Below, in pieces: positions 16,891 through 25,120 of a DNA stretch of 64,000 nt; position 1 is the stretch's first letter; every line of letters starts with the position of its first letter. Below the pieces are notes generated by a model. The model made no database searches. It was not told the origin of the DNA and saw nothing but the letters and a program-made list of their open reading frames with translations. The position numbers and the translations under genes are program-made. The DNA comes from Brevundimonas goettingensis (lineage in GTDB: Bacteria; Pseudomonadota; Alphaproteobacteria; Caulobacterales; Caulobacteraceae): assembly GCF_017487405.1 (NCBI RefSeq), contig NZ_CP062222.1, positions 915,001 to 979,000 of the forward strand, in the 5' to 3' direction.

Positions 16891-17322
16891 ATGCGCACCC
16901 ACACCGCCGTTATCGTCAGTCTCCTGTTGGCGGGCTGCGCCCCGGGGCCGTCGGCTCCCCAGCAGTTCGGTCCCCAGACGGCTATGCCTTCCCTGGCGAC
17001 GAGCCTGGAATGGGAGGCGGCGGCCAGGGGGCGCGCGATCGCCCTTGCCGGCTGCGCCGGTTGCCACGCCATCGACCGTCAGGGCGCGAGCCCGATGGCG
17101 GCGGCGCCCCCGTTCCGGGACATCGTCGCCCGCCGTTCCCTGCACGACATCCAACAGGGCATGGCGCAGGGCCTGGTCACGGCCCATCCGGCCATGCCGC
17201 GCTATGATTTCCGGGCGTCGGAGATCGATGACCTGAGGGCCTATTTCGAGATCCTGAGGGCGGATATCAGGCGTCGGCAAGGGGCGTCGCGGTCGGCTTC
17301 CACTCAGCCTGTGACGCGCTGA
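16891..17322 (+). CDS. Lipoprotein c-type cytochrome
   Basis: This 143-residue precursor has a lipobox LLLAGC with C16 as the lipidated residue, so it should be membrane-anchored and face the periplasm. One haem site, CAGCH (C55, C58, H59), is present, and M102 in HPAMPRYDF is the likely sixth ligand. It would carry electrons in the respiratory chain at low oxygen. The ATG at 16891 gives the lipoprotein signal; an upstream in-frame ATG overlaps the FNR box and is rejected. Its 3' end overlaps the convergent DUF1003 gene by 56 bp. Confidence 0.85.
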   Translation: MRTHTAVIVSLLLAGCAPGPSAPQQFGPQTAMPSLATSLEWEAAARGRAIALAGCAGCHAIDRQGASPMAAAPPFRDIVARRSLHDIQQGMAQGLVTAHPAMPRYDFRASEIDDLRAYFEILRADIRRRQGASRSASTQPVTR

Positions 17323-17728
17323 GTGCGGCAATCGCGGCCTCGATGCGCTGCAACTGCGCCTCGTTCAGTTGCAGGCGATCGTGCAGGTGCATGATCTCGA
17401 GCTCGGCCCTGAGATTGACGCGGTAGTCGTGCTCCGCCGCCCGGCGGTCCTGCTCGGCGTGCCGGTTCTGGCTCATCATGATCACGGGCGCCTGGAGCGC
17501 GGCGACAGTCGACAGGATCAGGTTGAGAAAGATGAAGGGATAGGGATCAAAGGCGCGCGCTGACCTTGCCAGCAGGAGGTTCGGTGCAGCCCAGCCGGCC
17601 AGGGCGGCGCTGAACCAGAAGATAAAGGCCCAGGAGCCTCCGACCCTGGTCACGGCGTCGGACACACGCTCGCCGAAAGTGCGGTCGTCGATCACCGCAG
17701 ACATCGCTGTCGGCGCCTCCGCCGCCAT
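17267..17728 (-). CDS. DUF1003 membrane protein, 5' end unclear (possible frameshift)
   Basis: The 153-residue frame holds the DUF1003 core: GGSWAFIFWFSAALAGW, then FDPYPFIFLNLILS and APVIMMSQNRHAEQDRRAAEHDY, with two membrane helices and a helical tail. Function is unknown. Coding signal continues in frame upstream of the ATG at 17728 to about 17815 (LLGCDYEQLSEVPRSVIDL), which fits the N-terminal part of longer family members, but no ATG exists in that frame before a TAA. An ATG with AAGGA ahead of it stands at 17823 in another frame, 21 nt from the predicted FNR-dependent start. A frameshift near the 5' end, real or a sequencing error, is likely. Confidence 0.78.
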   Translation of the reverse strand: MAAEAPTAMSAVIDDRTFGERVSDAVTRVGGSWAFIFWFSAALAGWAAPNLLLARSARAFDPYPFIFLNLILSTVAALQAPVIMMSQNRHAEQDRRAAEHDYRVNLRAELEIMHLHDRLQLNEAQLQRIEAAIAALSASQAEWKPTATPLADA

Positions 17729-18045
17729 CAGGTCGATAACGCTTCTCGGGACCTCGCTGAGCTGCTCGTAGTCGCACCCCAGCAGGCCGTGAGCGAGTTC
17801 GTTGCGCGATCCGGAGCGGTCATAGGTCCTTGGAGGTTATTGCAGAATAGAGACTGCCGGGCTCTGAGGGGCGCGGCCTTGACCCGGATCAATCCCCGGC
17901 TCTGACCTGCCAGCTTGTTGCGGCCGCCCGTTGAGCCGCTCGAAAGCGGGCGGGGATTTCCACGTCGTCTGGGCGACCCGTGCGGAAGGTTGCGAACTCG
18001 GCCTTCGCTACCCCGATAAAAGTCGTCTCGATGGTTGGCGCGTTC
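17729..18045. other. DUF1003 upstream region
   Basis: Holds the out-of-frame 5' coding signal of DUF1003 (to about 17823) and the FNR-like box at 17879-17892. Between 17893 and 18045 I see no gene; the amidohydrolase ends convergently toward it at 18046. Confidence 0.5.
17879..17892. promoter_or_regulatory. FNR/FixK box upstream of DUF1003
   Basis: TTGACCCGGATCAA matches 9 of 10 consensus bases. Read toward the gene it is TTGATCCGGGTCAA followed by GGCCG. Class II spacing puts the start near 17844. Confidence 0.72.
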
Positions 18046-19779
18046 CTAGGGTGCTCGCTCGCGCTGGTATATCGAAATCCCGTCCTTGATCGTCTCATCG
18101 ACCTTGATCTGGTCCAGGGTTCGCACCGGTGCGGTCAAGGGGTTCGCTGAGAGGATCAGCAGGTCAGCGCGCTTGCCCACCTCTATTGATCCCTTGGATC
18201 CCTCCTCGAAATGCTGGTAGGCGGGCCACAGCGTCATTGCGTACAGGGCCTGTAGCGGAGTTAGCCGCTGGGCGGGGCCAAGAACGTAACCGCTTCGGGT
18301 GGTACGGTTCACCGCAGTGCTGATCAGAACCATGGAATTGGGAAAGACTACTGGCGCGTCCGAGTGGATCGACGTCATCAGGCCCGATTGGAGCACCCAG
18401 CCCGTGGGAGAGATGTTTTCGGCGCGTTCGGGACCGGCGACGGATTGGCGATGCCAGTCACCCCAGTAGAATGTGTGCATCGGAAACAGAGCCGGAAATA
18501 TGCCCAACGTTTTCAGGGCAGGAATCTGGTCAGCGCGCAGAAACTGACCGTGGACCATCACGGTGCGGCTGTCCGGATAGCCGTGGCAGGATTGCGCCTT
18601 GCTGACCACCCGGATCAATTGGTCAATCGCGGCATCGCCGTTGATGTGGGCAAGAAGCTGCCAGTGGTTCGTGTAGGCCATGTCGACCAGCGGCTGGAGC
18701 GTCTCATCGGTAAAGGCTGGCAGGCCGGCATAGTCGACCTCCTCTCCATCCGGAGCCTTGAAATAGGGCTCGGTGAACCATGCCGTCTTGCCTTGCGGAG
18801 AGCCGTCCAGCGTCACCTTCACACCTCCGATGCGAAGGTGGCCCGTGTACTCCCGTGACATCAGCGGGCCATCCAGCACCGGCGCGTCGCCCACCGCGAC
18901 GAGGTCAGGATAGGCGACGATGTCGATCTTGAGGACGCCCTCGGCGTTCAGCACCGGCAGCGCAGCGACATTGGCGGCCGACGTCTTGCCGTCCTGGACA
19001 GTGGTGAAGCCGTTCTCGATGTAAATTCTCTGCGCGGCCTCAATGTTCTGTCGGTATTCGCCGGGCGTGAAAGCCGGGACCATTTTCGGCATTATCGCAA
19101 AGAAAGCGGTTTCCTTAAGCACCCCGTCAGGAGTTCTGCCGTCGGCCTCCCGCTCGATCGCGCCGCCCGCAGGAGACGGGGTGTCGGCCGTGATTCCGAC
19201 CATCGCGAGGGCCCGGCTGTTGAGCACCGCCAGATGGCCCGACTGATGGGTGACGAAGATCGGCAGTTCCGTGGAGACCGCATCAAGGTCATGCCGGGTT
19301 GGAAAACGACGTTCCTCAAGCTGGGAGTCGTCGAGATTCATGCCGATCACAACTCCATGCGCCTTGACCATCGGCGAGGTGGATATGAACCCGCGCAGGA
19401 CCGCCTGCATGTCCGGTATGGTTTTCACCGGGCCATCGGGCGGCGATAGAAGATTGGCGGTGACGGCCTGTAGCGATACGTCGGTGAAATGGCTGTGGGC
19501 ATCGACGAAACCCGGAATCAGCGTGCGGCCCTTGAGGTCGTAAAGTGTGGTCGCTGAGCCTTTCTCGGCCGCAAATACGGATGCCCGGGCGCCGACCGCC
19601 ACGATCTTCCCATCCTTTATCGCCACGGCCTCCGCCGAGGGTGAGGCTTGGTTGATGGTGATTATCGGACCGCCAAAATAGATCGTGTCAGCGCCGGGTT
19701 GCGGTGCGGTCGCGGCGGAGGTCATGGAAACGCAAGCGACGAGCCCAACGACCGCCAACGCCTGTCGAAGCCTGGTCAT
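18046..19779 (-). CDS. Secreted amidohydrolase family 3 protein (YtcJ-like)
   Basis: This 577-residue precursor has a signal peptide (LRQALAVVGLVACVSMTSAATA). The metal-binding HxH lies in PGFVDAHSHFTD, and later conserved pieces include GHLAVLNSRAL, LLAHINGDAAID and SIHSDAPV, with the C-terminal ADLLILSANPL. Family members hydrolyse amides or cyclic ureas with one or two metal ions; the substrate is unknown. The ATG at 19779 gives a better signal peptide than the one at 19812. Base composition is slightly less GC-rich than the cyd region. A remnant of another family member lies at 39678. Confidence 0.85.
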   Translation of the reverse strand: MTRLRQALAVVGLVACVSMTSAATAPQPGADTIYFGGPIITINQASPSAEAVAIKDGKIVAVGARASVFAAEKGSATTLYDLKGRTLIPGFVDAHSHFTDVSLQAVTANLLSPPDGPVKTIPDMQAVLRGFISTSPMVKAHGVVIGMNLDDSQLEERRFPTRHDLDAVSTELPIFVTHQSGHLAVLNSRALAMVGITADTPSPAGGAIEREADGRTPDGVLKETAFFAIMPKMVPAFTPGEYRQNIEAAQRIYIENGFTTVQDGKTSAANVAALPVLNAEGVLKIDIVAYPDLVAVGDAPVLDGPLMSREYTGHLRIGGVKVTLDGSPQGKTAWFTEPYFKAPDGEEVDYAGLPAFTDETLQPLVDMAYTNHWQLLAHINGDAAIDQLIRVVSKAQSCHGYPDSRTVMVHGQFLRADQIPALKTLGIFPALFPMHTFYWGDWHRQSVAGPERAENISPTGWVLQSGLMTSIHSDAPVVFPNSMVLISTAVNRTTRSGYVLGPAQRLTPLQALYAMTLWPAYQHFEEGSKGSIEVGKRADLLILSANPLTAPVRTLDQIKVDETIKDGISIYQRERAP

Positions 19780-20115
19780 GACCGCCCTGATCCTCGTGAA
19801 CAGGCCAATCATCGCGAAGCTGATCAGATTTGTGAATCAGGCGAAACCCGAGGAGGTTTCGTTGATGACAGGCGTATTTTAGCCGTCAGTCCGAGGTCCC
19901 GCACGCGTACTCTTGCGGTCGTAAATGGACGGGGCTCTCCAGGCATGTGGTGCTGTTTTGATGTCCGCTTCGGGCTCTTTGCGGCGCTTGGGAATGTACT
20001 TACGGCAGGTCTCACGATTTGCGGTCCCGGTCCCTCCTTAACATCACGCGCCAAACCCGAGCGGATTAAGCAACCCTGCTCGGGAAGCCTTTACAGTTTA
20101 AGGCCAAGCTGCAGC
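19780..20115. other. Intergenic region between amidohydrolase and EAL gene
   Basis: No gene seen. It must hold divergent promoters. A 7-bp inverted repeat, CCCGAGC (20056-20062) and GCTCGGG (20078-20084), lies about 30 bp before the EAL start and could be an operator or leader hairpin. Confidence 0.4.
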
Positions 20116-21711
20116 ATGAAACCGAACCCGCGGCTGCTCGGTCTGGCCTTTGCATCGGCCGATATACTTCTGGAGCTCGATCCGGAGGGCCAGATCGTAT
20201 TTGCTCTCGGATCGGCGCCCGCGCGCGATTGCCCGTCGCCTGAAGCCTGGCGCGGTCGGCATCTCAACGATTTTCTCGGCAAGGCGAGCCGGTCGGCTTT
20301 CGCCTCGGCGACAAAAGGGCTCGCCGACGGCGCTCGAACAGGACTGGTGGATATCCTTCTCGTTTGCGACGAGACGCAGGCTCGTCGGGCCCGGATTCGG
20401 GCCTTCCGTCTTCCGGAACTCGCGCCGGCCTTGTCCTGCGGGATCATTTTCGAGGGCGCCGCCTTTTCGCTTGAGCTCCCCCCGGCCCCGCGCCTTCTCG
20501 ACGCGGAAGCGTTTCTCGACCGGTCGCGTCATAACCTCGAGCAGGCTGTCGAGTCTTCGACCATCGCAGTGGCGTTCGTCGATGTTCCCGGGCTCGCGGT
20601 CGCAGACGGGGAAGACGGTCACCGCGCCGGGGTCCGCATCCAGGCGGCGCTGCAAGCAGCCTCTGTGGATGGCTCATCAGCCGCCCGGCTCGCGCCCGAG
20701 AGGTTCGCCTTGCTCAGACACGCCGAAGACGGCCGGGACGTCGCCCTCGAAGTCTTTGAAGCGGCGGCGGCGGAGGGCTTGGATTTGTCGCCTCTCGTGG
20801 CCCAGGCCCTGATCCCTCGGGGAGCGGATGTCGTCAGTACGCTGAAAGCGCTCCGATTCACGATCGAGGGGTGTCTGCAGAACACAGCCTTGGAGCATCC
20901 CGAGCGCTTGTTTTCGCAAACCCTGAAGACGACGCTACAGCATGCCGATCAGTTTCGTGTCGCTGTAAGGGCGCATCAGTTCGCCTTGCACTATCAGCCT
21001 ATCGTCGATCTCGGCAGCGGCGCGGTCCACCATTTCGAGGCGCTCGCGCGCTTCGGGCCGGACAGTCCGGCGAAGGCGATCTGCATGGCTGAAGAGCTTG
21101 GTCTGATCGAGGAGTTTGACTTGGCCGTTCTGGAGAAGGCCCTTCACAAGGCTCGTCAGCCCGGCAATGGTCTGATCAAGCTCGCTGTCAATGTGTCTGC
21201 CGCCTCCCTCTCGACCGACCACTATGTTGAGGCCTTGCTGCGTTTGACCGGGGGTGATCCGCTGGAGCGTCGCCGTCTCATGATCGAGGTGACGGAAACG
21301 GCCGCGATGCAGGATCTGGACGCGGCCGATCGTCGATTGAGAGTGTTGCGAGCAGCCGGAGTGAAAGTCTGCATCGACGATTTCGGTTCGGGATCGGCGT
21401 CGTACGACTATTTGCGCGGCCTGTCCGTCGACTCCGTCAAGATCGACGGAAGTTTCATCCGGGATTTGCAGCCGGACACCCGGGCGCACACCCTGGTCCG
21501 GCATCTGGTGGACCTGTGCGGATCGCTCAAGCTGACGACCATCGCCGAGATGATCGAGACCGAACCGGTGGCTGACACCCTACGGGCCCTGGGCGTGGAC
21601 TATGGCCAGGGCTGGCTCTTTGGTCGGGCCGAGGCGGAGCCGCAGGCAGCTACCTTCGCCCCGGTCTCTGCGGCCCCACGGCGAACGGGCGCGCAGACCA
21701 GCTGGCGGTAA
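20116..21711 (+). CDS. EAL-domain cyclic-di-GMP phosphodiesterase with N-terminal sensor region
   Basis: This 531-residue protein has an N-terminal PAS-like part (DILLELDPEGQIVFALGS), a poorly conserved middle, and a C-terminal EAL domain from about residue 275. Catalytic motifs look complete: FEALAR near 308, NVSAASLS, EVTETA, IDDFGSGSASYDYL, VKIDGSFI, IAEMIET and GQGWLFGRAE. It should hydrolyse c-di-GMP to pGpG and so favour motility over attachment. The ATG at 20116 is preferred; the frame is open upstream but not protein-like. A truncated copy of its N-terminus lies at the window start. Confidence 0.88.
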   Translation: MKPNPRLLGLAFASADILLELDPEGQIVFALGSAPARDCPSPEAWRGRHLNDFLGKASRSAFASATKGLADGARTGLVDILLVCDETQARRARIRAFRLPELAPALSCGIIFEGAAFSLELPPAPRLLDAEAFLDRSRHNLEQAVESSTIAVAFVDVPGLAVADGEDGHRAGVRIQAALQAASVDGSSAARLAPERFALLRHAEDGRDVALEVFEAAAAEGLDLSPLVAQALIPRGADVVSTLKALRFTIEGCLQNTALEHPERLFSQTLKTTLQHADQFRVAVRAHQFALHYQPIVDLGSGAVHHFEALARFGPDSPAKAICMAEELGLIEEFDLAVLEKALHKARQPGNGLIKLAVNVSAASLSTDHYVEALLRLTGGDPLERRRLMIEVTETAAMQDLDAADRRLRVLRAAGVKVCIDDFGSGSASYDYLRGLSVDSVKIDGSFIRDLQPDTRAHTLVRHLVDLCGSLKLTTIAEMIETEPVADTLRALGVDYGQGWLFGRAEAEPQAATFAPVSAAPRRTGAQTSWR

Positions 21712-21746
21712 CGGCGCCGGGGCAGGGTCAGGTGGGCCGGTTGAAA

Positions 21747-22226
21747 TTAATGGCGGTCGAAGCTGCCCTGGGTGCGGAAGCGGGTCGCGCATTGATCGAC
21801 ACCCTCCACAAGCGCTTCCAGATCCTGCGATGCGAGTGAGCCCCGTCTCGCCAGACGGAGAAGGTTGACGCCCGGGCTCAGCGCGTCGTGGGGGCGGTGT
21901 TCGGCCGAAAGCAGTGCGGCGATGAGACGTCCGCAAGCGTAGAGCGCCTCCACGAAGCCGGGGATTTCCACTGTGGTGCAGCAGGCGAGCATCTCATTGA
22001 CCAAGGTATGGGCCAGGCGGAGATCGTCTGACGTCAGCGGGCGTTTCGGGCTGGCGATCAGACCGGCGATGCGGCTCACCGCACGATCGATCCGCACTAG
22101 GGCGTTAGGCGCAAGGGCGCCCAGATTTTCGTCAGCCTGGGCAAGCGCATCTGCGATCCGCATCCCGCCAGCCTTGCGATATTCGCGCCGCAACGCGCTG
22201 GGAACTCTTCTGACGACGACGCTCAC
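21747..22226 (-). CDS. Hypothetical helical protein coupled to a response regulator
   Basis: This 159-residue soluble protein is predicted to be mainly helical (RIADALAQADENLGALAPNALVRIDRAVSRIAGLI). I cannot name the family. The GTG start at 22226 overlaps the stop of the receiver gene upstream by 4 bases, so the two are made together and probably interact. It could be a phosphotransfer or adaptor partner, but no conserved phospho-His motif is visible. Confidence 0.65.
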   Translation of the reverse strand: MSVVVRRVPSALRREYRKAGGMRIADALAQADENLGALAPNALVRIDRAVSRIAGLIASPKRPLTSDDLRLAHTLVNEMLACCTTVEIPGFVEALYACGRLIAALLSAEHRPHDALSPGVNLLRLARRGSLASQDLEALVEGVDQCATRFRTQGSFDRH

Positions 22227-22837
22227 AGGGTGACCTTCTGAGGCTTCACGAGACCGTCCAACTCTTCCTGACTCATGTTATGTCCGGTAGGAGCGCCCAA
22301 AGCCTCCGCCGTATCGGATTTGCGTCGCCCCTTCGGCGCCTCGGGCGGGATGCCCTGGTTTTTAAACCGCCGGTCCGGGCCGGTGTAGTGATCGGATTCG
22401 ATGAAGGGGCGATCCGCGGCCGCCACCCAAAGAATGCGCTGCATCAGCACGGCCGGAGTCAGCGGTTTGGCGATCACGAAGCTGGAGCCGCAGTCGCGTG
22501 CGTTGATCACTTCCGGTTCAAGCGCGTGACCGGTGATCACGAAGGTAGGGGCGTGGCAGTTGGGCTCCAGTCGGGACAGGCGCAGCCATCGGACGAAATC
22601 GTTGCCGCTCTCGCCGCCGAGTTCGGCGTCGCAAAGAACCAGGTCGATCGTTTCCGCCTTAAGTATCGATTGCGCCTCGGCCATGGTCGGCGCCCGGAAG
22701 ATGCGGTCGACGCCGAAGCCCAGCAGTGTCTGGCTTAAAATGTCGAGCCCCAGAGGGTTGGCGTCGACGCAGAGCGCCTTGAGGGCGCGCAGATTGATGC
22801 GTCCCGCGACGGGGAGGGCGGGGGCGTCGGTCAGCAT
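22223..22837 (-). CDS. Receiver-domain response regulator without DNA-binding domain
   Basis: This 204-residue protein has a CheY-like receiver at about residues 18-140: phospho-acceptor D70 in LVLCDAELGGESG, Thr in FVITGHA and Lys in VIAKPL. The usual acidic pair after strand 1 reads D25-A26 (CVDANPLG), so one metal-binding acid is missing. The C-terminal tail has GPDRRF and ends without a known output domain. The ATG at 22837 starts just before the receiver; longer in-frame starts lack protein-like sequence. It is probably a signalling adaptor with the 21747 gene. Confidence 0.78.
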   Translation of the reverse strand: MLTDAPALPVAGRINLRALKALCVDANPLGLDILSQTLLGFGVDRIFRAPTMAEAQSILKAETIDLVLCDAELGGESGNDFVRWLRLSRLEPNCHAPTFVITGHALEPEVINARDCGSSFVIAKPLTPAVLMQRILWVAAADRPFIESDHYTGPDRRFKNQGIPPEAPKGRRKSDTAEALGAPTGHNMSQEELDGLVKPQKVTL

Positions 22838-23209
22838 GGGCGGCTCGCTGCGAGCGCATCTTGCCGCTGGAAGCGCGTCGGTGTTGCTGCGGTACGTCCG
22901 TCGTATTGCTGCGTCGGGCGCTGCGTCTTCCGTGGACGCTCGCGATCGATGCGAATGATCCGTAACATGCTTGTTTCCCGGCGCGATTTGCGCCGGAGCC
23001 CGACCCATCGCTAAGGACCGATGCTTACGACCTTGCGGTCAACAGTCGCTTTCACGAGGCTAGGTAGTTTCGCTTATCCGGATCGCCTTTCCGTGAGTCC
23101 GGGCGCGGCGGGGCGGACCGGGTCTTTGCACAGACCATGATAGGGTCTGCTGCGCCAATGGTCTTTCCGGGCGCCGGTCAGCAGCGCGCGGCGTGGACGG
23201 GACCCGGCC
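22838..23209. other. Intergenic region downstream of fixJ-like gene
   Basis: No gene seen on either strand. It holds the promoter of the receiver operon and the 3' end region of the fixLJ-like pair. Confidence 0.4.
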
Positions 23210-23821
23210 TCACGCGGCCAGACCGCGCCCGACCCACGTCGCCAGGGCCGCGATATTGGGCGCCTGCATCTTTCTCAGAATGTTGCTGCGGAAGACGTCC
23301 ACGGTTCGCGGACTGATGCCCAGAACGAGGGCCGTCACCTTGCTGCTGGCGCCGTTCACCAGGTGGGAAAGGACCTCCCTTTCCCGTGGGGACAGGGTCT
23401 GGAGGCGTTCGCACGCTTGCGCATAGGCGTGACTCTGAACATTCACGACCTTGCGCGCTTCGAAAGCATCCACGATCGCCTGCACCAGCTCGCCGGGTGC
23501 GAAGGGCTTTTGCAGGAAGTTCGATGCGCCCGCCTTCATGGCGGAAACGGCCATGGGGATGTCGCCGTGACCGCTGATGACGATCAACGGCCAGTCTCCA
23601 CGACCGGCATGCGCCAGACGCTCCGCCAGATCGAGGCCAGACATTTCCGGCATTCGCACATCGGTCACGACACAGGCGAATGTCATGATCTCGAGCATGT
23701 TGAGAAAGCGCGTCGCCGAGGTGAAGGCCGTCACCTCGAACCCTGCCGTCGCCAACATGGCCTCGATCGATTCCAGCACCGCGGCGTCGTCATCAACGAT
23801 GATCACCTTTCCACTAGGCAT
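23210..23821 (-). CDS. fixJ: FixJ-like response regulator (receiver + LuxR HTH)
   Basis: This 203-residue regulator has a receiver at 1-120 (IIVDDDAAVLESI, phospho-acceptor Asp in VVTDVRMPEMSG, ISGHGD, LQKPF) and a C-terminal LuxR-type HTH (LSPREREVLSHLVNGASSK, ISPRTVDVFRSNILRKM). It is the partner of the FixL-like kinase, whose gene it overlaps by 8 bases. FixJ proteins activate fixK/fnr-type genes under low oxygen. The ATG at 23821 starts right at the receiver domain; the longer open frame upstream lies in the kinase gene. Confidence 0.88.
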   Translation of the reverse strand: MPSGKVIIVDDDAAVLESIEAMLATAGFEVTAFTSATRFLNMLEIMTFACVVTDVRMPEMSGLDLAERLAHAGRGDWPLIVISGHGDIPMAVSAMKAGASNFLQKPFAPGELVQAIVDAFEARKVVNVQSHAYAQACERLQTLSPREREVLSHLVNGASSKVTALVLGISPRTVDVFRSNILRKMQAPNIAALATWVGRGLAA

Positions 23822-24908
23822 CTGCTGTCCTCTCAATAAGCGTGAAGGCGAAAGCGGCCCCGCCCAGGGTTGACGGTACATGGTTGATGGCGCCCCCGTG
23901 CGCCTCCACGATGGTTCTGCAGATCGAGAGACCCAACCCCATTCCGCCGGGCTTCGTGCTGGCAAGGGGGTCGAAGAGCCGCGCCGCGACAGCGTCGGAG
24001 ACGCCGGGACCGTTGTCCTCCACCAGAAGTCGGTGTCCGTCCTCGACGGGGCTGCTGGAAATGAGAACGCGCCGCTTCTGGCCCGTGACGGGCGCGTCGA
24101 GTGCATTGCGGACCAGATTTATAATCAGCTGCTGAATCTGCACGCGATCACATCGGACACAGGCCTCTTGGGGAATGGCGACTGTGATGTCGGCTTCAAG
24201 CTCTCTGGCGTTGATCTGCAGGATCGGCATGACTTCCGTGACGACCTCGCCGAGATTCGCCTCGGCATGAAAGCCTGTGTCGCGAGACATCAATGATCTC
24301 AGACGGCGGATCACGTCGGCGGCCCGCTCGGCCTGACCTGCGGCAGAGGCCAGGAACTTTCGGATCTTGTCCGGCTCGATTTGCGGTCGGTTCAGGAGGG
24401 TCTGGGCGGCTTCCAGAAAGTTCAGAACTGCAGACAGGGGTTGATTGAGTTCGTGGGCGACCATGGAGGCCATCTCACCGAGGGAATTCAGCCGCCAGTT
24501 GTAGGTGATCTGCAGACGAAGATCCTGCGCAGCCGTTTCCGCCTCAACCACGGCGGTGACGTCCTGGATGAACAGGGTCAGGAAGTCTTCGCCCCTGACA
24601 GAAAACCGGGCCGCCTGTACGTCCACGAACGCTTCGCTTCCGCCCGTTCGCATAGCCCGCATATGCCGACCGGGCCCCTGGCTTCGGCCTCCGGAATTGA
24701 GCCTGTCCAGACCCTCCGACGTCTCAAGTGCGGGAACGTTGAACTCCGGAATCAGGTCCGTGATGCGAACGGATTCCGTATCGGAGAGATTGCAGCCGAA
24801 GAACTTTTCAGCCGTCGCATTGGCGCTGCGGATAAAGCCCTCCCGGTCGATCGCGACGACGGCCATCGGGGCGTCTAGCAGGATACTCCTGGCGAACGAG
24901 GCTTCCAC
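23814..24908 (-). CDS. FixL-like PAS histidine kinase lacking an obvious haem ligand
   Basis: This 364-residue soluble kinase has one PAS domain (about 5-120), the H-box VAHELNQPLSAVLNFLEAA with H152, N-box NLVRNALDAP and G-boxes DNGPGV and GGMGLGLSICRTIVEAHGG. The kinase core is the FixL type. FixL senses oxygen by a PAS haem held by His in the F helix; the matching stretch here (LIPEFNVPALETSEGL) has no His, so it may sense another signal. It is the first gene of the pair with the FixJ-like regulator. Confidence 0.87.
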   Translation of the reverse strand: MEASFARSILLDAPMAVVAIDREGFIRSANATAEKFFGCNLSDTESVRITDLIPEFNVPALETSEGLDRLNSGGRSQGPGRHMRAMRTGGSEAFVDVQAARFSVRGEDFLTLFIQDVTAVVEAETAAQDLRLQITYNWRLNSLGEMASMVAHELNQPLSAVLNFLEAAQTLLNRPQIEPDKIRKFLASAAGQAERAADVIRRLRSLMSRDTGFHAEANLGEVVTEVMPILQINARELEADITVAIPQEACVRCDRVQIQQLIINLVRNALDAPVTGQKRRVLISSSPVEDGHRLLVEDNGPGVSDAVAARLFDPLASTKPGGMGLGLSICRTIVEAHGGAINHVPSTLGGAAFAFTLIERTADA

Positions 24909-25120
24909 GGTCGTCCTCCCGGCGAGGTTGCGCCGAGGTGCATCGGTGGCGGGCCCCGCACCGCCTTGGCTTGAGGTTCAAGCTAGACGGGAGAGCGCCG
25001 CTGCGCGAGATATCTTTTGTAATAAAACCTTCGCGAGCGGCCGAGGCTCTGCGGGGCCGAAGTCCGCCAACCAAACCGGGTGAGCCGAGTGCGCGCCCTT
25101 TCGGGCGCGGCGGCGAGGTT

